NCBI GenBank assembly: GCA_017620025.1
Contig: JAFZRF010000032.1
Coordinates: 1-33,757, forward strand
Direction of reading: 5' to 3'
From: Ruminococcus sp.
GTDB taxonomy: Bacteria; Bacillota; Clostridia; Oscillospirales; Ruminococcaceae
Length of the DNA: 33,757 nt
Under the pieces are notes generated by a model that saw nothing but the letters and a program-made list of their open reading frames with translations, did not search any database and had not been told where the DNA came from. A program made the translations under genes and the position numbers. Of this stretch, positions 7,517 to 17,357 are shown in pieces (position 1 is the stretch's first letter; every line of letters starts with the position of its first letter).

Positions 7517-7561
7517 TAATAGTGTATAATCATACAAAGAATCAGATCAGGAGGTCACATA

Positions 7562-8920
7562 ATGCCGTCATTTCTTTCAGGTGCCAATATCACCGGTTTA
7601 TGCAGGGAACTCGAGGAGAGATCCTTTATACGTCCGGAGCTTTATGAGAAGTACCGTGTCAAGAGAGGTCTTCGCAACAGCGACGGTACAGGCGTAGTTG
7701 CAGGCATCACAAACATCTGCAACGTACACGGCTACATCCTTAATGAAGGCGAGGTCGAGCCCATTCCCGGCCAGCTCATATACCGCGGCTACAGCATTAA
7801 CGATCTTGTTGAGAACGTTGAGGCTGAGGACAGGTTCGGCTATGAGGAGGTGGCTTTCCTGCTTCTGTTCGGAAGACTCCCGAATGCAAAGGAGCTCCAG
7901 AACTTCACTACATATATATCAGTAAAGAGGGATCTGCCCAACGGCTTCGTTGAGGATATGATACTCAAGGCTCCCTCAAAGAATATAATGAACAAGCTGG
8001 CCCGTTCCGTGCTTGCTCTCTATTCCTACGATGACGAGTGTGAGAACAAGGGTATCGAGAATGAGATGCGCACGGCTGTCAGCCTCATCTCAAAGCTGCC
8101 GGTAATCATGGCCAATGCCTATCAGGTTAAGCGCCGTGTGTTCGATAACCAGAGCATGATAATGCACCCCATAAACTACGAGGAGAACACCGCACAGTGC
8201 ATCCTCTCTCTTCTCCGTCCTGACAGACAGTATACCAAGGAGGAGGCTCAGATGCTTGACGTCCTGCTCATGCTCCAGGCAGAGCACGGCGGCGGAAACA
8301 ACTCCACCTTTACCTGCCGGGTGCTCACATCCTCCGGTACAGATCCCTATTCCGCATACTCCTCTGCAATATGCTCACTGAAGGGACCCCGCCACGGCGG
8401 AGCCAACCTCCAGGTCATCAATATGCTCGACAACTTCAAGGCTAACGTAAAGCACTGGGAGAACGAGGGCGAAGTGGCAGACTATATGCGCAAGGTCATC
8501 CGCAAGGAGGCTAACGACGGCTCAGGACTCATCTACGGTATGGGTCACGCCGTATATACTATATCCGATCCCCGCGCAGTCATACTCAAGAAGAAGGCCT
8601 TTGAACTGGCAAAGGGCAGGGAGATCGAGGCGGAGTTCCGTCTCCTCGAGACCATCGAGCGCCTTACCCCCGAGATATTCCTTGAGATCAAGGGCAGCAG
8701 CAAGACCATGTGCGCAAACGTTGATATGTATTCCGGTCTTGTATACCGTATGCTCGGCATTCCGGAGGAGCTCTTCACACCTCTGTTCGCAGTTGCACGT
8801 ATGGCTGGCTGGTCGGCTCACCGCATGGAGGAGATAATCACCAGCAGAAGGATAATCCGTCCTGCCTACAAGGCCGTCTCCAAGGAAAAGGAGTACGTAA
8901 GGCTGGAGGACAGGGACTGA
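7562..8920 (+). CDS. gltA: Citrate synthase
   Basis: A 452-residue citrate synthase, condensing oxaloacetate and acetyl-CoA to citrate in the cytoplasm. The catalytic triad of the Si-type family is visible: H278 in GPRHGGAN, H329 in GMGHAVYTISDPRA and D388 in NVDMYSG; H242 in EHGGGNNS and R338 are substrate-binding positions. The N-terminal ~70 residues are longer than in the shortest Gram-positive enzymes. RBS AGGAGGT (7549-7555) is optimal. No aconitase or isocitrate dehydrogenase gene is adjacent; in an anaerobe the enzyme probably feeds glutamate synthesis. The next gene begins 26 bases downstream without a terminator. The symbol could equally be citZ. Confidence 0.95.
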   Translation: MPSFLSGANITGLCRELEERSFIRPELYEKYRVKRGLRNSDGTGVVAGITNICNVHGYILNEGEVEPIPGQLIYRGYSINDLVENVEAEDRFGYEEVAFLLLFGRLPNAKELQNFTTYISVKRDLPNGFVEDMILKAPSKNIMNKLARSVLALYSYDDECENKGIENEMRTAVSLISKLPVIMANAYQVKRRVFDNQSMIMHPINYEENTAQCILSLLRPDRQYTKEEAQMLDVLLMLQAEHGGGNNSTFTCRVLTSSGTDPYSAYSSAICSLKGPRHGGANLQVINMLDNFKANVKHWENEGEVADYMRKVIRKEANDGSGLIYGMGHAVYTISDPRAVILKKKAFELAKGREIEAEFRLLETIERLTPEIFLEIKGSSKTMCANVDMYSGLVYRMLGIPEELFTPLFAVARMAGWSAHRMEEIITSRRIIRPAYKAVSKEKEYVRLEDRD

Positions 8921-8946
8921 GAATGTCCGGCGAAGGCTGAAAAGAA

Positions 8947-10263
8947 ATGAAACGAAAAATGATCCTACCTGTGGCAGCGGTCATGATGCTGACCGGCTGT
9001 TCCTTCGGCTCGAGCATAGATACACTTATGTCTCCGCCGAAGCTCAGCTCCGAGCAGGAGCAGATATACAAGGCGCTCACCGCCTCCACGGGTGATTCAA
9101 TAAGCCTTAAATACCCGAAATCCGGAAACTATCTCTCCGCCTTCATCATGGAGGATATCGACGGCGACGGCGAAAACGAGGCTATAGTATTCTACGAGAA
9201 GAACGGTCTTACGGTCGAGGAGAACACTCCCCGCATCGAGGTCCTTGACAAGGACGACGACGGCTGGCATCCGAAGGATGACAGGGCGGCGGACGGTGCC
9301 GAGATCGAGCAGGTCATGATATCAAAGCTCGGCGACAACGACCGTATGAACATCATCATCGGCAGCAGTATGCTGAACCGGTCTGAGAAGAATGCGACTA
9401 TATACAACTACAGCAACGGCAAGCTCAATGCCGCTCCGTTCAAGTCCTATTCCTTCTTCGATGTTACCGATATCGACGGCGACGGAGAAAATGAATTCGT
9501 TCTTGTCAACGGCGGTTCATCTGAGGAGAACGCAAAGATAAAGGCCTACAAGCTCGATAACGAAGGCACCTTCCATCCCTCCGCAGTCGATCTCAGCGGC
9601 GGTTTTACCGAGTTTAACGGCTTCAGCTACGGCCGGCTTCCGGACGGCAGGACAGGACTCTATATCGATGAAGCAGTCGGCAGCGGAAGCATTCAGACGG
9701 ATATCATATACATGGAGGATAACGGCCTGAAAAAGGTCTTCCCGACACCTGAGGCCTCCGCTCTTACCAACCGTCCGGCAGACTGGAGCAGCTTCGATGT
9801 GGACAGCGACGGTTCGATCGAGATACCGAAGCTTATACTTGCGCCCGGCTATGACAATTATACCGAGGGCGAGCAGATGATGCTGACCCGCTGGGATTCA
9901 GTCGATCCCGACGGCAAGCTCGTTCCCCGCTACAGCTCCTACTTCAGCGCAGGCGAGGGATATATCTTCGTCTTCCCGGACAAATGGCGCAACAAGGTCA
10001 CGGTCAGCCGTGATACCCTCAACGACGAGCTGGTGATATGTGCCTACAACGGCGCTACCAGTGAGCGCGGAAGAGAGCTCATACGCATCTACTGCGCCGA
10101 GGATGTAGCCTCCGGCGAGGACCGTATCTCAATGGGGTATATGCTGCTCCGGACCAAGGGCGATACCTCCTATCTTGCTTATATACCGCAGTATACCGGG
10201 TCGTATGACGACGACCTTTCCATAACAGCCGCAGATGCGGCGATAAACTTCATCAGTGTATGA
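8947..10263 (+). CDS. Lipoprotein with DxDxDG loops, upstream of two-component genes
   Basis: A 438-residue exported lipoprotein. The lipobox is LTGC with the acylated Cys at residue 18. Three acidic loops resemble those of FG-GAP/VCBS beta-propeller repeats or EF-hand-like calcium sites: DIDGDGENE at 70-78, the same motif at 175-183, and DVDSDGSIE at 284-292. The first two sit in matching contexts (~105 residues apart), suggesting an internal duplication and a propeller-like fold. No enzyme motif was found. The RBS is weak (AAAAG). The gene lies between citrate synthase and the response regulator with gaps of 26 and 25 bases. It may be the extracellular sensor or a target of the two-component system; that link is inferred from position. 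Confidence 0.85.
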   Translation: MKRKMILPVAAVMMLTGCSFGSSIDTLMSPPKLSSEQEQIYKALTASTGDSISLKYPKSGNYLSAFIMEDIDGDGENEAIVFYEKNGLTVEENTPRIEVLDKDDDGWHPKDDRAADGAEIEQVMISKLGDNDRMNIIIGSSMLNRSEKNATIYNYSNGKLNAAPFKSYSFFDVTDIDGDGENEFVLVNGGSSEENAKIKAYKLDNEGTFHPSAVDLSGGFTEFNGFSYGRLPDGRTGLYIDEAVGSGSIQTDIIYMEDNGLKKVFPTPEASALTNRPADWSSFDVDSDGSIEIPKLILAPGYDNYTEGEQMMLTRWDSVDPDGKLVPRYSSYFSAGEGYIFVFPDKWRNKVTVSRDTLNDELVICAYNGATSERGRELIRIYCAEDVASGEDRISMGYMLLRTKGDTSYLAYIPQYTGSYDDDLSITAADAAINFISV

Positions 10264-10288
10264 AAGCTCAACAAAGGAGTGAATATAT

Positions 10289-10990
10289 ATGAAACGCATA
10301 CTTATCTGCGAGGACGAGGCTACGATACGTGAATTCGTCGTGATCAACCTCAAGCGTGCAGGCTATGACGTAGTCGATGTTGACTGCGGCGAGGCGGCAC
10401 TCAAGACCTTCGAGGCTGAACACGGCAACTTTGACATTGTCCTCCTTGACATCATGATGCCCGGCATCGACGGCTTCACGGTCTGCAAGAAGATCCGTGA
10501 GAAGAGCTCCACCATCGGCATCATCATGCTCACCGCAAGGACACAGGAAATGGACAAGGTAAGCGGCCTTATGATCGGCGCAGACGACTACATCACAAAA
10601 CCCTTCTCACCCTCAGAGCTTACCGCAAGAGTAGATGCCATCTACCGCAGAGTGTGTATGTCCTTCATAAAGAACGAGAAGCAGTCCGTGATCGAATCAG
10701 GCCCCTTCGTACTGAATCTCAAGAGCCGCACCGTGACAAAGAACGGCGAGCCGGTAGAACTCACACAGGTAGAGTACCAGATACTTGAGTTCTTCATGAA
10801 CAACAAGAACACCGCTCTTGACCGTGCGAGCATCCTCAACCATATATGGGGCGAGAGCTACTACGGCGATGACAAGATCGTCGATGTTAATATACGCCGT
10901 ATCCGTATGAAGATAGAGGAAGAACCCTCGAGCCCGAAGTATATCATAACTATATGGGGCTACGGCTACAAATGGAATGATTCACAGTAA
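10289..10990 (+). CDS. OmpR/PhoB-family response regulator
   Basis: A 233-residue response regulator. The receiver domain (residues 1-120) has the acidic pair E8/D9, phosphoacceptor D54 in LLDIMMPG, T82 and K104 in TKPF. The C-terminal winged-helix DNA-binding domain (~130-230) ends in the typical KYIITIWGYGYKW. RBS AAAGGAG. The last base of its TAA stop is the first base of the kinase ATG, so the pair is translationally coupled. It lies in an operon with the lipoprotein upstream and kinase downstream; target genes are not evident. Confidence 0.95.
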   Translation: MKRILICEDEATIREFVVINLKRAGYDVVDVDCGEAALKTFEAEHGNFDIVLLDIMMPGIDGFTVCKKIREKSSTIGIIMLTARTQEMDKVSGLMIGADDYITKPFSPSELTARVDAIYRRVCMSFIKNEKQSVIESGPFVLNLKSRTVTKNGEPVELTQVEYQILEFFMNNKNTALDRASILNHIWGESYYGDDKIVDVNIRRIRMKIEEEPSSPKYIITIWGYGYKWNDSQ

Positions 10991-12399
10991 TGGCTAAAAA
11001 GAGTATCACAAAGCGCTGGATGGTCAACAACCTCGGAGTTGTAGTGCTGGCGCTGCTGGTGATCGAGCTCGTTGTCATCTACGCCGTGCAGAGCTATTTC
11101 TACAGCTCCGCAAAGCAGTACCTCGTCTCGAAGCTCAATGCCGTTACCAGTATGCTCAGCATACATTCCCAGGACAGCTCCTCCAGCTTCTCCGCAGAGA
11201 TGCGAAGTCTGCTCGAGACCTTCAACGAGAAGGACAAGATAGAGCTTATGGCCATAAACTCCAAGGGCAGGGTAGTGCTGACCTCCTCCGGCTTCTCCCC
11301 GGACGAGGATTCTCCGATGCCCGACTATGAGGACGCCATGGCAGCCGGCTCGGGCGACTGGACGGGAAGATTATCGAGCGGGGAGAAGATACTGGCGGTA
11401 TCGATGCCCATCTCCTCCTTCAACAGCGAATACAGCGCTGTTCGCATGGTGACCTCCCTCACCGAGATAGACAAGGCCATAAAGGGCTATATACTTGCAA
11501 CAGCGGCGATAAGCGCATTGATAATGTTCATCATCATATCAACAGGCCTGCTCTTCGCAGGCTCTATCGTCCGGCCGATACGGCAGATAAGCGGTATCGC
11601 AAGCCAGTTCGCTATGGGCGATTTCTCCGTCCGCATAGCAAACTCCAGTGATGACGAGATAGGTGAACTGTGTACGGCCATAAACCATATGGCAGATGAG
11701 CTCTCCACATCGGAGGCCATGAAGAACGAATTCATCTCCTCCGTATCCCATGAGCTGAGAACTCCTCTCACGGCCATAAAGGGCTGGGCGGAGACTCTCA
11801 TGGTGGACGGCGGCGAGAGCCCCGAGACCATGCGCAAGGGCGTGGGCGTCATCGTAAACGAGACCGAGCGTCTTTCGCAGATGGTAGAGGAGCTCCTTGA
11901 CTTCTCACGTATGCAGAACGGCCGCTTCACCATGCAGAAATCCAATATGGATATCCTTGCGGAGCTCGGCGATGCAGTGCTGATATACAGCGAGAAGGCA
12001 AAGCGTGAAAACAAGACCATAATCTATGACGAGCCGGAGATGCTGCCGGTAGTATTCGGCGACAAGAACCGAATCCGTCAGGTATTCATAAATGTAATAG
12101 ACAATGCGATAAAGTATTCCTCCGACGGCGATACCATAACTATCAAAGCCCATGAGAAGGACAACCGCATCATCGTATCCGTGAAGGATACCGGAGTCGG
12201 CATCAAGGAGAGCGATCTTTCCAAGGTAAAGACTAAATTCTACAAGGCCAACCATACCCGCCGCGGCTCGGGTATCGGACTTGCCGTTGCCGATGAGATC
12301 ATGAGTATGCACGACGGCACGCTCGATATCACCAGCGAGGGCGAGGGCAAGGGCACTACCGTAACGATAACCCTGCCTGCAAAGCCGGTAACGAAGTAA
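10990..12399 (+). CDS. Sensor histidine kinase (HAMP-HisKA-HATPase)
   Basis: A 469-residue membrane sensor kinase. Transmembrane helices lie near residues 15-35 and 168-190 and enclose an extracellular sensor region of ~130 residues. HAMP is ~190-243, then HisKA with the phosphorylated H254 in SVSHELRTPLTAIKGW, and a HATPase_c domain with N-box N368/N372, DTGVGI at 400-405 and GSGIGLAV at 426-433. It should phosphorylate the response regulator encoded immediately upstream with 1-base overlap. The layout (short double-TM sensor, PhoR-like) does not reveal the signal; the preceding lipoprotein is a candidate partner. Confidence 0.95.
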   Translation: MAKKSITKRWMVNNLGVVVLALLVIELVVIYAVQSYFYSSAKQYLVSKLNAVTSMLSIHSQDSSSSFSAEMRSLLETFNEKDKIELMAINSKGRVVLTSSGFSPDEDSPMPDYEDAMAAGSGDWTGRLSSGEKILAVSMPISSFNSEYSAVRMVTSLTEIDKAIKGYILATAAISALIMFIIISTGLLFAGSIVRPIRQISGIASQFAMGDFSVRIANSSDDEIGELCTAINHMADELSTSEAMKNEFISSVSHELRTPLTAIKGWAETLMVDGGESPETMRKGVGVIVNETERLSQMVEELLDFSRMQNGRFTMQKSNMDILAELGDAVLIYSEKAKRENKTIIYDEPEMLPVVFGDKNRIRQVFINVIDNAIKYSSDGDTITIKAHEKDNRIIVSVKDTGVGIKESDLSKVKTKFYKANHTRRGSGIGLAVADEIMSMHDGTLDITSEGEGKGTTVTITLPAKPVTK

Positions 12400-12424
12400 T
12401 ACACTACTATACTAAGGAGTAAGT

Positions 12425-13351
12425 ATGTCAGAAAAGAATACACCGCAGACCGCCGAGAAGTTCAAATCGAAGATCGGCGGTCAGGCGCTGATAGAGGGCA
12501 TAATGATGCTCGGCCCGAACAAGGGCGCAATGGCCTGCAGACTTCCGGACGGCACGATCGATCTGGAGGTATGGGACGAGAACAACGGAAAGAACGCCCC
12601 CTGGTACAAGAAGACACCTCTTGTAAGAGGCTGCTGGAGCTTCGTCTCCTCTCTTGTCAGAGGCTACAAGTACATGATGAAGTCCGCCGACAAGCAGATA
12701 ACCGAAGAGGACAAGAACGAGATGGGCGAGACCGTTATGGACGTCATCATGGCGATAGGCTCCATCGTAGGCGTTATAATCGCCATTGCACTGTTCATGT
12801 TCCTTCCCCGTATCCTTGTGGGATTCATCGGCGCAGTCAAGGAGCAGCGCATAATCCGCTCCGTGCTTGAGGGACTTGTGAAGATAGCCCTCTTCGTCGG
12901 ATATATGGCCGCAACGAGCCTTATGAAGGACATAAGGCGCCAGTTCATGTATCACGGCGCAGAACACAAGACCATAGCCTGCCATGAGGCAGAGCTCCCC
13001 CTCACGGTAGAGAATGTCCGCAGGCAGACACGCTTCCACAAGCGCTGCGGAACGAGCTTCATCTTCATCGTGCTCATAGTCGGCATCTTCGTGAGCTGCT
13101 TCATACCCTTTACAGAGACCTGGCAGCGTATCGCAACCTCGCTGATACTGCTCCCTCTCGTTGTGGGCATATCCTACGAATTCATACGCCTTGCCGGAAA
13201 CAATGACAATACATTCACAAGAGTACTCTCCGCTCCGGGACTTGCAATGCAGCGCATTACGACCCGTGAGCCGGATGATTCCATGATAGAGATAGCGATA
13301 GCCGCACTCACTCCCTGCATCCCCGAGGACAAGACGGAGGACAAGTGGTGA
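12425..13351 (+). CDS. yqhQ: DUF1385 (YqhQ-like) membrane protein
   Basis: A 308-residue protein of the DUF1385/YqhQ family (COG3872), of unproven function, widely found in Firmicutes next to prmC. Family motifs are present: IGGQALIEGIMMLGP at residues ~17-31, the Cys/His-rich segment YHGAEHKTIACHE near 177-189, and RFHKRCGTSF near 203-212, which suggests metal binding. Hydrophobic segments lie near 108-128, 150-165, 213-232 and 240-256. The RBS is AAGGAG 6 bases before the ATG. It overlaps the start region of prmC by a few bases and follows the kinase gene by 25 bases. Confidence 0.9.
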   Translation: MSEKNTPQTAEKFKSKIGGQALIEGIMMLGPNKGAMACRLPDGTIDLEVWDENNGKNAPWYKKTPLVRGCWSFVSSLVRGYKYMMKSADKQITEEDKNEMGETVMDVIMAIGSIVGVIIAIALFMFLPRILVGFIGAVKEQRIIRSVLEGLVKIALFVGYMAATSLMKDIRRQFMYHGAEHKTIACHEAELPLTVENVRRQTRFHKRCGTSFIFIVLIVGIFVSCFIPFTETWQRIATSLILLPLVVGISYEFIRLAGNNDNTFTRVLSAPGLAMQRITTREPDDSMIEIAIAALTPCIPEDKTEDKW

Positions 13352-14199
13352 AAAGGCTTGACCTGTACAAAAGCTGCGTAGGTATGCTTGAGCAGGCAGA
13401 GGTAGAGGACGCTGAGTTCGACGCTCTCTGCATCTTTCAGGATATGCTCGGCGACAAGCTCCCGCTCTTCTGTCCGCAGGAGGAAGTGCCGGCGGAGGCA
13501 GAGCAGCGCATACTGTCCCTTGTATCGGAGAGATGCAGTGGCAGACCGCTCCAGTATCTCCTCGGGCAGTGGGAATTCTTCGGCTATCCGTTCTGTGTGG
13601 GGGAGGGCGTGCTGATACCCCGTCCCGCAACAGAGACGCTTGTTGAGAACGTCATAGAGATATGCCGCCGTGAGGGGATGACACACCCGCACATCATTGA
13701 CCTCTGCTCCGGCAGCGGCTGCATAGCCATAGCACTTAAAAAGGAGCTCCCCGGTGCGGAAGTAACGGCACTCGAGCTCTCGGAGAAGGCTTTCGGCTAC
13801 CTTGAAAAGAATATCGCCCTGAACGGTGCTGAGGTGCGTGCAGAGCTCTGCAGCGTCACCGATCCGGAGACGGCTTCACGGTTCAGGGATATGGATATAA
13901 TCGTCACCAACCCGCCCTACCTTACCCCGGAGGAAATGGCCTCTCTTCAGCGTGAGGTCAGACATGAACCGGAGCAGGCTCTTGCAGGCGGAAGTGACGG
14001 GCTTGATTTTTACCGGATAATAGCCTCACTGTGGAGGGATACTCTCCGTGAGGGTGGCTGGCTCTGCTGCGAATACGGCGACGGCCAGCATGAGGACGTA
14101 AAGAAGATACTGCTGGAAAACAGCTACGGAAATATAACCCTGTGCAGGGATCTTGCCGGCATAATGAGAACGGCATCCGCACAGAAAACAGGAGGATGA
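13348..14199 (+). CDS. prmC: Peptide chain release factor N5-glutamine methyltransferase
   Basis: PrmC (HemK) methylates the Gln of the GGQ motif in release factors RF1 and RF2 using S-adenosylmethionine. The protein is 283 residues. It has the N-terminal helical domain, [13 protein letters not shown] and RPATETLV (canonical RPETE, with A instead of E at one position), the SAM-binding loop [13 protein letters not shown], and the catalytic NPPY at residues 188-191. The start could be GTG 13345 or GTG 13348; the second is 7 bases from GGAGG and is preferred. It overlaps the end of yqhQ. No prfA gene lies beside it. The stop is 2 bases before recA. Confidence 0.94.
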   Translation: MKRLDLYKSCVGMLEQAEVEDAEFDALCIFQDMLGDKLPLFCPQEEVPAEAEQRILSLVSERCSGRPLQYLLGQWEFFGYPFCVGEGVLIPRPATETLVENVIEICRREGMTHPHIIDLCSGSGCIAIALKKELPGAEVTALELSEKAFGYLEKNIALNGAEVRAELCSVTDPETASRFRDMDIIVTNPPYLTPEEMASLQREVRHEPEQALAGGSDGLDFYRIIASLWRDTLREGGWLCCEYGDGQHEDVKKILLENSYGNITLCRDLAGIMRTASAQKTGG

Positions 14200-14201
14200 C
14201 A

Positions 14202-15386
14202 ATGGCTAAAAAGGAACTTACCAAGAAGGCGGACGTAGTCCGTGCAGATTCAGAGGAAGGCAAGAAGCAGGCACTCGCCAGTGCGCTCAAGGTAATTACC
14301 AAGAAGTACGGCGAGGGTGCTGTAATGCGCCTCGGACAGACCACTACACTCAATGTTGCAGCTATCCCCACAGGCTCACTTACACTTGATATGGCACTCG
14401 GTATAGGCGGTGTGCCCAGAGGACGTATCGTAGAGATCTACGGACCTGAGAGTTCCGGTAAGACTACTGTGGCGCTCTCCGTTATCGCCGAGGCACAGAA
14501 GCTCGGCGGTGAGGTGGCCTTCATCGACGTAGAGCACGCACTCGATCCTGTATACGCGCAGGCTCTCGGAGTAAACATCGACGATCTTCTCGTATCGCAG
14601 CCCGACAGCGGCGAGCAGGCTCTTGAGATAGCCGAGGCTCTTATCCGCTCCGGTGCTATCGATGTTATCGTACTCGACTCCATCGCAGCTATGACCACCC
14701 GTGCCGAGATCGACGGCGATATGGGCGATCTTCACGTAGGACAGCTCGCAAGACTTATGTCACAGGCTATGAGAAAGCTCACAGCAGCTATCTCCAAGTC
14801 CAACTGCGTTGCCATCTTCATCAACCAGATCCGTGAGAAGATAGGCGTTATGTACGGCAACCCGGAGACAACTCCCGGCGGCCGTGCGCTCAAGTTCTAC
14901 GCCTCAGTACGTATCGACGTCCGCAAGGGCGAGGCTATCAAGGAGGGCGGCAACATCGTCGGAGCCGTTACCCGCTGCAAGGTAGTAAAGAACAAGGTAG
15001 CACCTCCCTTCAAGGAGGCTCAGTTCGACCTGATGTACGGTACAGGCATCTCCCGTACCGGAGAACTGCTTGATCTTGCCGTTGAAATGGACATCATCAA
15101 GAAGGGCGGCTCATGGTTCAGCTACAACGATCAGAAGCTCGGCCAGGGACGTGACAACGTCAAGGAGCTCCTCAAGAACGATCCCGCTCTCATGAAGGAG
15201 ATAGAGGAGCAGGTGCTCGCACGCCGTGAAGAGGCAGAGGCTGCTGCAAAGGCAGACAAGAAGGGCAAGGCAGCCGGAGAGGCTGTATCTTCCGCAAGGC
15301 CCTCCGCAGGCAGTGCAGAGGCCGATGATGATATACTCGCAAACATAGACGAGGATTTCGAGGAGTTCACTCCCGCTGACGAGTGA
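14202..15386 (+). CDS. recA: Recombinase RecA
   Basis: RecA, the ATP-dependent strand-exchange protein of homologous recombination and SOS induction; 394 residues. Walker [10 protein letters not shown], the conserved [12 protein letters not shown] core, [10 protein letters not shown] (Walker B), and the L2 loop [20 protein letters not shown] are intact. The C-terminal ~55 residues are rich in Ala, Lys and then acidic residues, the usual regulatory tail. ATG 14202 is chosen because AGGAGGATGACA precedes it; upstream in-frame Met codons would extend into prmC. It lies 2 bases after prmC and overlaps recX by 1 base. No clear LexA or DinR box is seen near it; expression from the long upstream transcript is likely. 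Confidence 0.97.
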   Translation: MAKKELTKKADVVRADSEEGKKQALASALKVITKKYGEGAVMRLGQTTTLNVAAIPTGSLTLDMALGIGGVPRGRIVEIYGPESSGKTTVALSVIAEAQKLGGEVAFIDVEHALDPVYAQALGVNIDDLLVSQPDSGEQALEIAEALIRSGAIDVIVLDSIAAMTTRAEIDGDMGDLHVGQLARLMSQAMRKLTAAISKSNCVAIFINQIREKIGVMYGNPETTPGGRALKFYASVRIDVRKGEAIKEGGNIVGAVTRCKVVKNKVAPPFKEAQFDLMYGTGISRTGELLDLAVEMDIIKKGGSWFSYNDQKLGQGRDNVKELLKNDPALMKEIEEQVLARREEAEAAAKADKKGKAAGEAVSSARPSAGSAEADDDILANIDEDFEEFTPADE

Positions 15387-16027
15387 TGCGCTTCGTATCT
15401 GTAAAGGTATACAAGGGCTCCGTGCTTGAAGCGGAGCTTGACGACGGCCGGAAGCTCTACATCCATGCGGATGTGGCAGCGGATCACGGGGTATGCGCCG
15501 GAATGGAGCTCGACCGTGATAAGCTGAAGGAGATAGTATATGCCTCCAACTTCCGGAGAGCCTATCAGAGAGCCCTGTATCTTCTTGACTACAGGGATTA
15601 CTCCGCCGCCGAAATGACGGAGAAGCTGACAGGTACTTATAAAAACGAAGCTCTCTGCAAAGCAGTCGTTGACCGTCTCAGGGAGCACAGACTGATAGAT
15701 GACGCCCGCTACGCCGGCAATCTTGCAAGACGCCTGACCGAGGGAAAACGCTACGGCAGGAGGAGAGTCCTGAATGAGCTTGCCCTGAAGGGTATAGACA
15801 GCTTCACCGCTGAGGATGCTCTTGTCCCCTATGAAGCGGCCTTCGGGGAGAATCTTGCGGAGCTGCTCCGAGAGAAGTACAGCCGGCAGCTTGCAGACCG
15901 TGAGGACAGGAAGTCTGCCGAGAAGGTAAAGGCGGCACTGGTGCGCCGTGGCTACAGCTTCGGAGAGATAGACCGTGCTGTGCGGGAATACTATGAAAAC
16001 GCAGAAGATAACGAGGAGGAAAACTAA
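15386..16027 (+). CDS. recX: RecA regulatory protein RecX
   Basis: RecX binds RecA filaments and modulates their activity. About 213 residues, mostly charged helices arranged in the RecX three-helix repeats: RALYLLDYRDYSAAEMTEKL, then AVVDRLREHRLIDDARYAGNLARRLTEGKRYGRRRVLNEL split over residues ~85-135, then KVKAALVRRGYSFGEIDRAVREY. ATG 15386 shares its A with the TGA stop of recA, so translation is coupled. The canonical recA-recX order and the family motif DDARYA make the call firm. Confidence 0.92.
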   Translation: MRFVSVKVYKGSVLEAELDDGRKLYIHADVAADHGVCAGMELDRDKLKEIVYASNFRRAYQRALYLLDYRDYSAAEMTEKLTGTYKNEALCKAVVDRLREHRLIDDARYAGNLARRLTEGKRYGRRRVLNELALKGIDSFTAEDALVPYEAAFGENLAELLREKYSRQLADREDRKSAEKVKAALVRRGYSFGEIDRAVREYYENAEDNEEEN

Positions 16028-16028
16028 G

Positions 16029-17357
16029 ATGCCTGTAAAGGTCGGAATGGTATCACTTGGCTGCTCAAAGAATCTGGTGGATTCCGAGAGGATGCTCTAT
16101 AAGCTCAGAAAGCACGGCTACGAGCTCGTAACAGAGCCGGGTCTTGCCGATATTGCCGTTGTCAACACCTGCGGCTTCATACAGTCAGCAAAGGAAGAGG
16201 CTATCGAGACCGTCCTTGAGCTCGGAAAGCTCAAGGAGGAGGGTTCGATAAAGAAGATAGTCGTTACGGGCTGTCTCGCAGAGCGCTACAAGGAAGAGCT
16301 TGCGGAGCAGTTCCCGGAGGCAGATGCCGTTATCGGCATAGGCAACGGCAAGGATATAGTTGAGGTGCTTGAAAAGGTCATGGCAGGCGAGAGGTATGTC
16401 CGCTTCGATTCAAAGCTCGATGCAGAGCTTGAGGGTGAGCGCATCATATCCACACTGCCCTTCTTCTCCTACCTCAAGGTCGCAGAGGGCTGCTCCAACT
16501 GCTGCACCTACTGCGCTATACCCATGATAAGAGGAAAGTTCCGCAGCGTACCGATAGAGGACGCTGTGAAGGAAGCACAGTGGATGGCGGACAACGGCGT
16601 GACCGAGCTCGTTGTCATCGCACAGGATACCTCCCGCTACGGTGAGGATCTCTACGGCGAGTCAAAGCTGCCCGAGCTTCTCAGGAGGCTCTGCAAAATA
16701 GATGGGCTTCGCTGGATACGCACGCTCTACTGCTATCCCGAGCGTATCACCGACGAGCTGCTGGAGACGATAGCGTCCGAGGAGAAACTGGTGAAGTACC
16801 TCGAGATACCGATACAGCACTGCAACGGCGATATACTCAGCCGTATGCACCGCTGGGGCGATACGGAGAAGCTTGAGGCTCTCTTTGCTCATATACGCGA
16901 GAAGGTGCCGGGAGTGATACTCCGCACCACGCTCATCACGGGCTTCCCCGGCGAGACCGAGGAGCAGTTCACGGAGCTTGCTGAGTTCGTGCAGCGTGTC
17001 CGCTTCGACAGGCTCGGCTGCTTTGCCTATTCCCGTGAGGAGAACACTCCGGCATATGACTTCCCCGATCAGATAGACGAGGAGACAGCCGCACACCGTG
17101 CGGAGATAATCATGGAGCAGCAGCTTCTTGTGAGCTGCGAGAACAACGAAAAGCAGCTCGGCAGGGAGCTTGAAGCCGTAGTTGAGGGCTTCGACCGCTT
17201 CGGCGAATGCTTCTTCGGACGTTCTGCAATGGATGCTCCCGATATCGACGGAAAGATATTCTTCTCCTCTGAAAGAAAGCTCTCGGTAGGAGAGTATGTG
17301 AAAGTAAGGATAACAGATACACTCGATTATGACCTTATCGGTGAGGTGATAGAATAA
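16029..17357 (+). CDS. rimO: Ribosomal protein uS12 methylthiotransferase RimO
   Basis: A 442-residue radical-SAM enzyme that adds a methylthio group to an aspartate of ribosomal protein uS12. N-terminal UPF0004 domain with C12, C48 and C82 for the auxiliary 4Fe-4S cluster; radical-SAM CxxxCxxC at C155, C159, C162; C-terminal TRAM domain. RimO rather than MiaB is indicated by SLGCSKNLVDSERML, NTCGFIQSAKEEAIE and IPMIRGKFRS. ATG 16029 is chosen because AGGAGGA lies 9 bases upstream; in-frame codons further up overlap recX. Its TAA stop overlaps the pgsA ATG by one base. Confidence 0.95.
   Translation: MPVKVGMVSLGCSKNLVDSERMLYKLRKHGYELVTEPGLADIAVVNTCGFIQSAKEEAIETVLELGKLKEEGSIKKIVVTGCLAERYKEELAEQFPEADAVIGIGNGKDIVEVLEKVMAGERYVRFDSKLDAELEGERIISTLPFFSYLKVAEGCSNCCTYCAIPMIRGKFRSVPIEDAVKEAQWMADNGVTELVVIAQDTSRYGEDLYGESKLPELLRRLCKIDGLRWIRTLYCYPERITDELLETIASEEKLVKYLEIPIQHCNGDILSRMHRWGDTEKLEALFAHIREKVPGVILRTTLITGFPGETEEQFTELAEFVQRVRFDRLGCFAYSREENTPAYDFPDQIDEETAAHRAEIIMEQQLLVSCENNEKQLGRELEAVVEGFDRFGECFFGRSAMDAPDIDGKIFFSSERKLSVGEYVKVRITDTLDYDLIGEVIE

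Noticed and set aside
12428-13630. 400-residue minus-strand ORF over yqhQ and prmC
   Set aside because: It lies antisense to two clearly recognised genes, has no RBS, and its composition (Cys, His and Arg-rich) is typical of a frame shadow.
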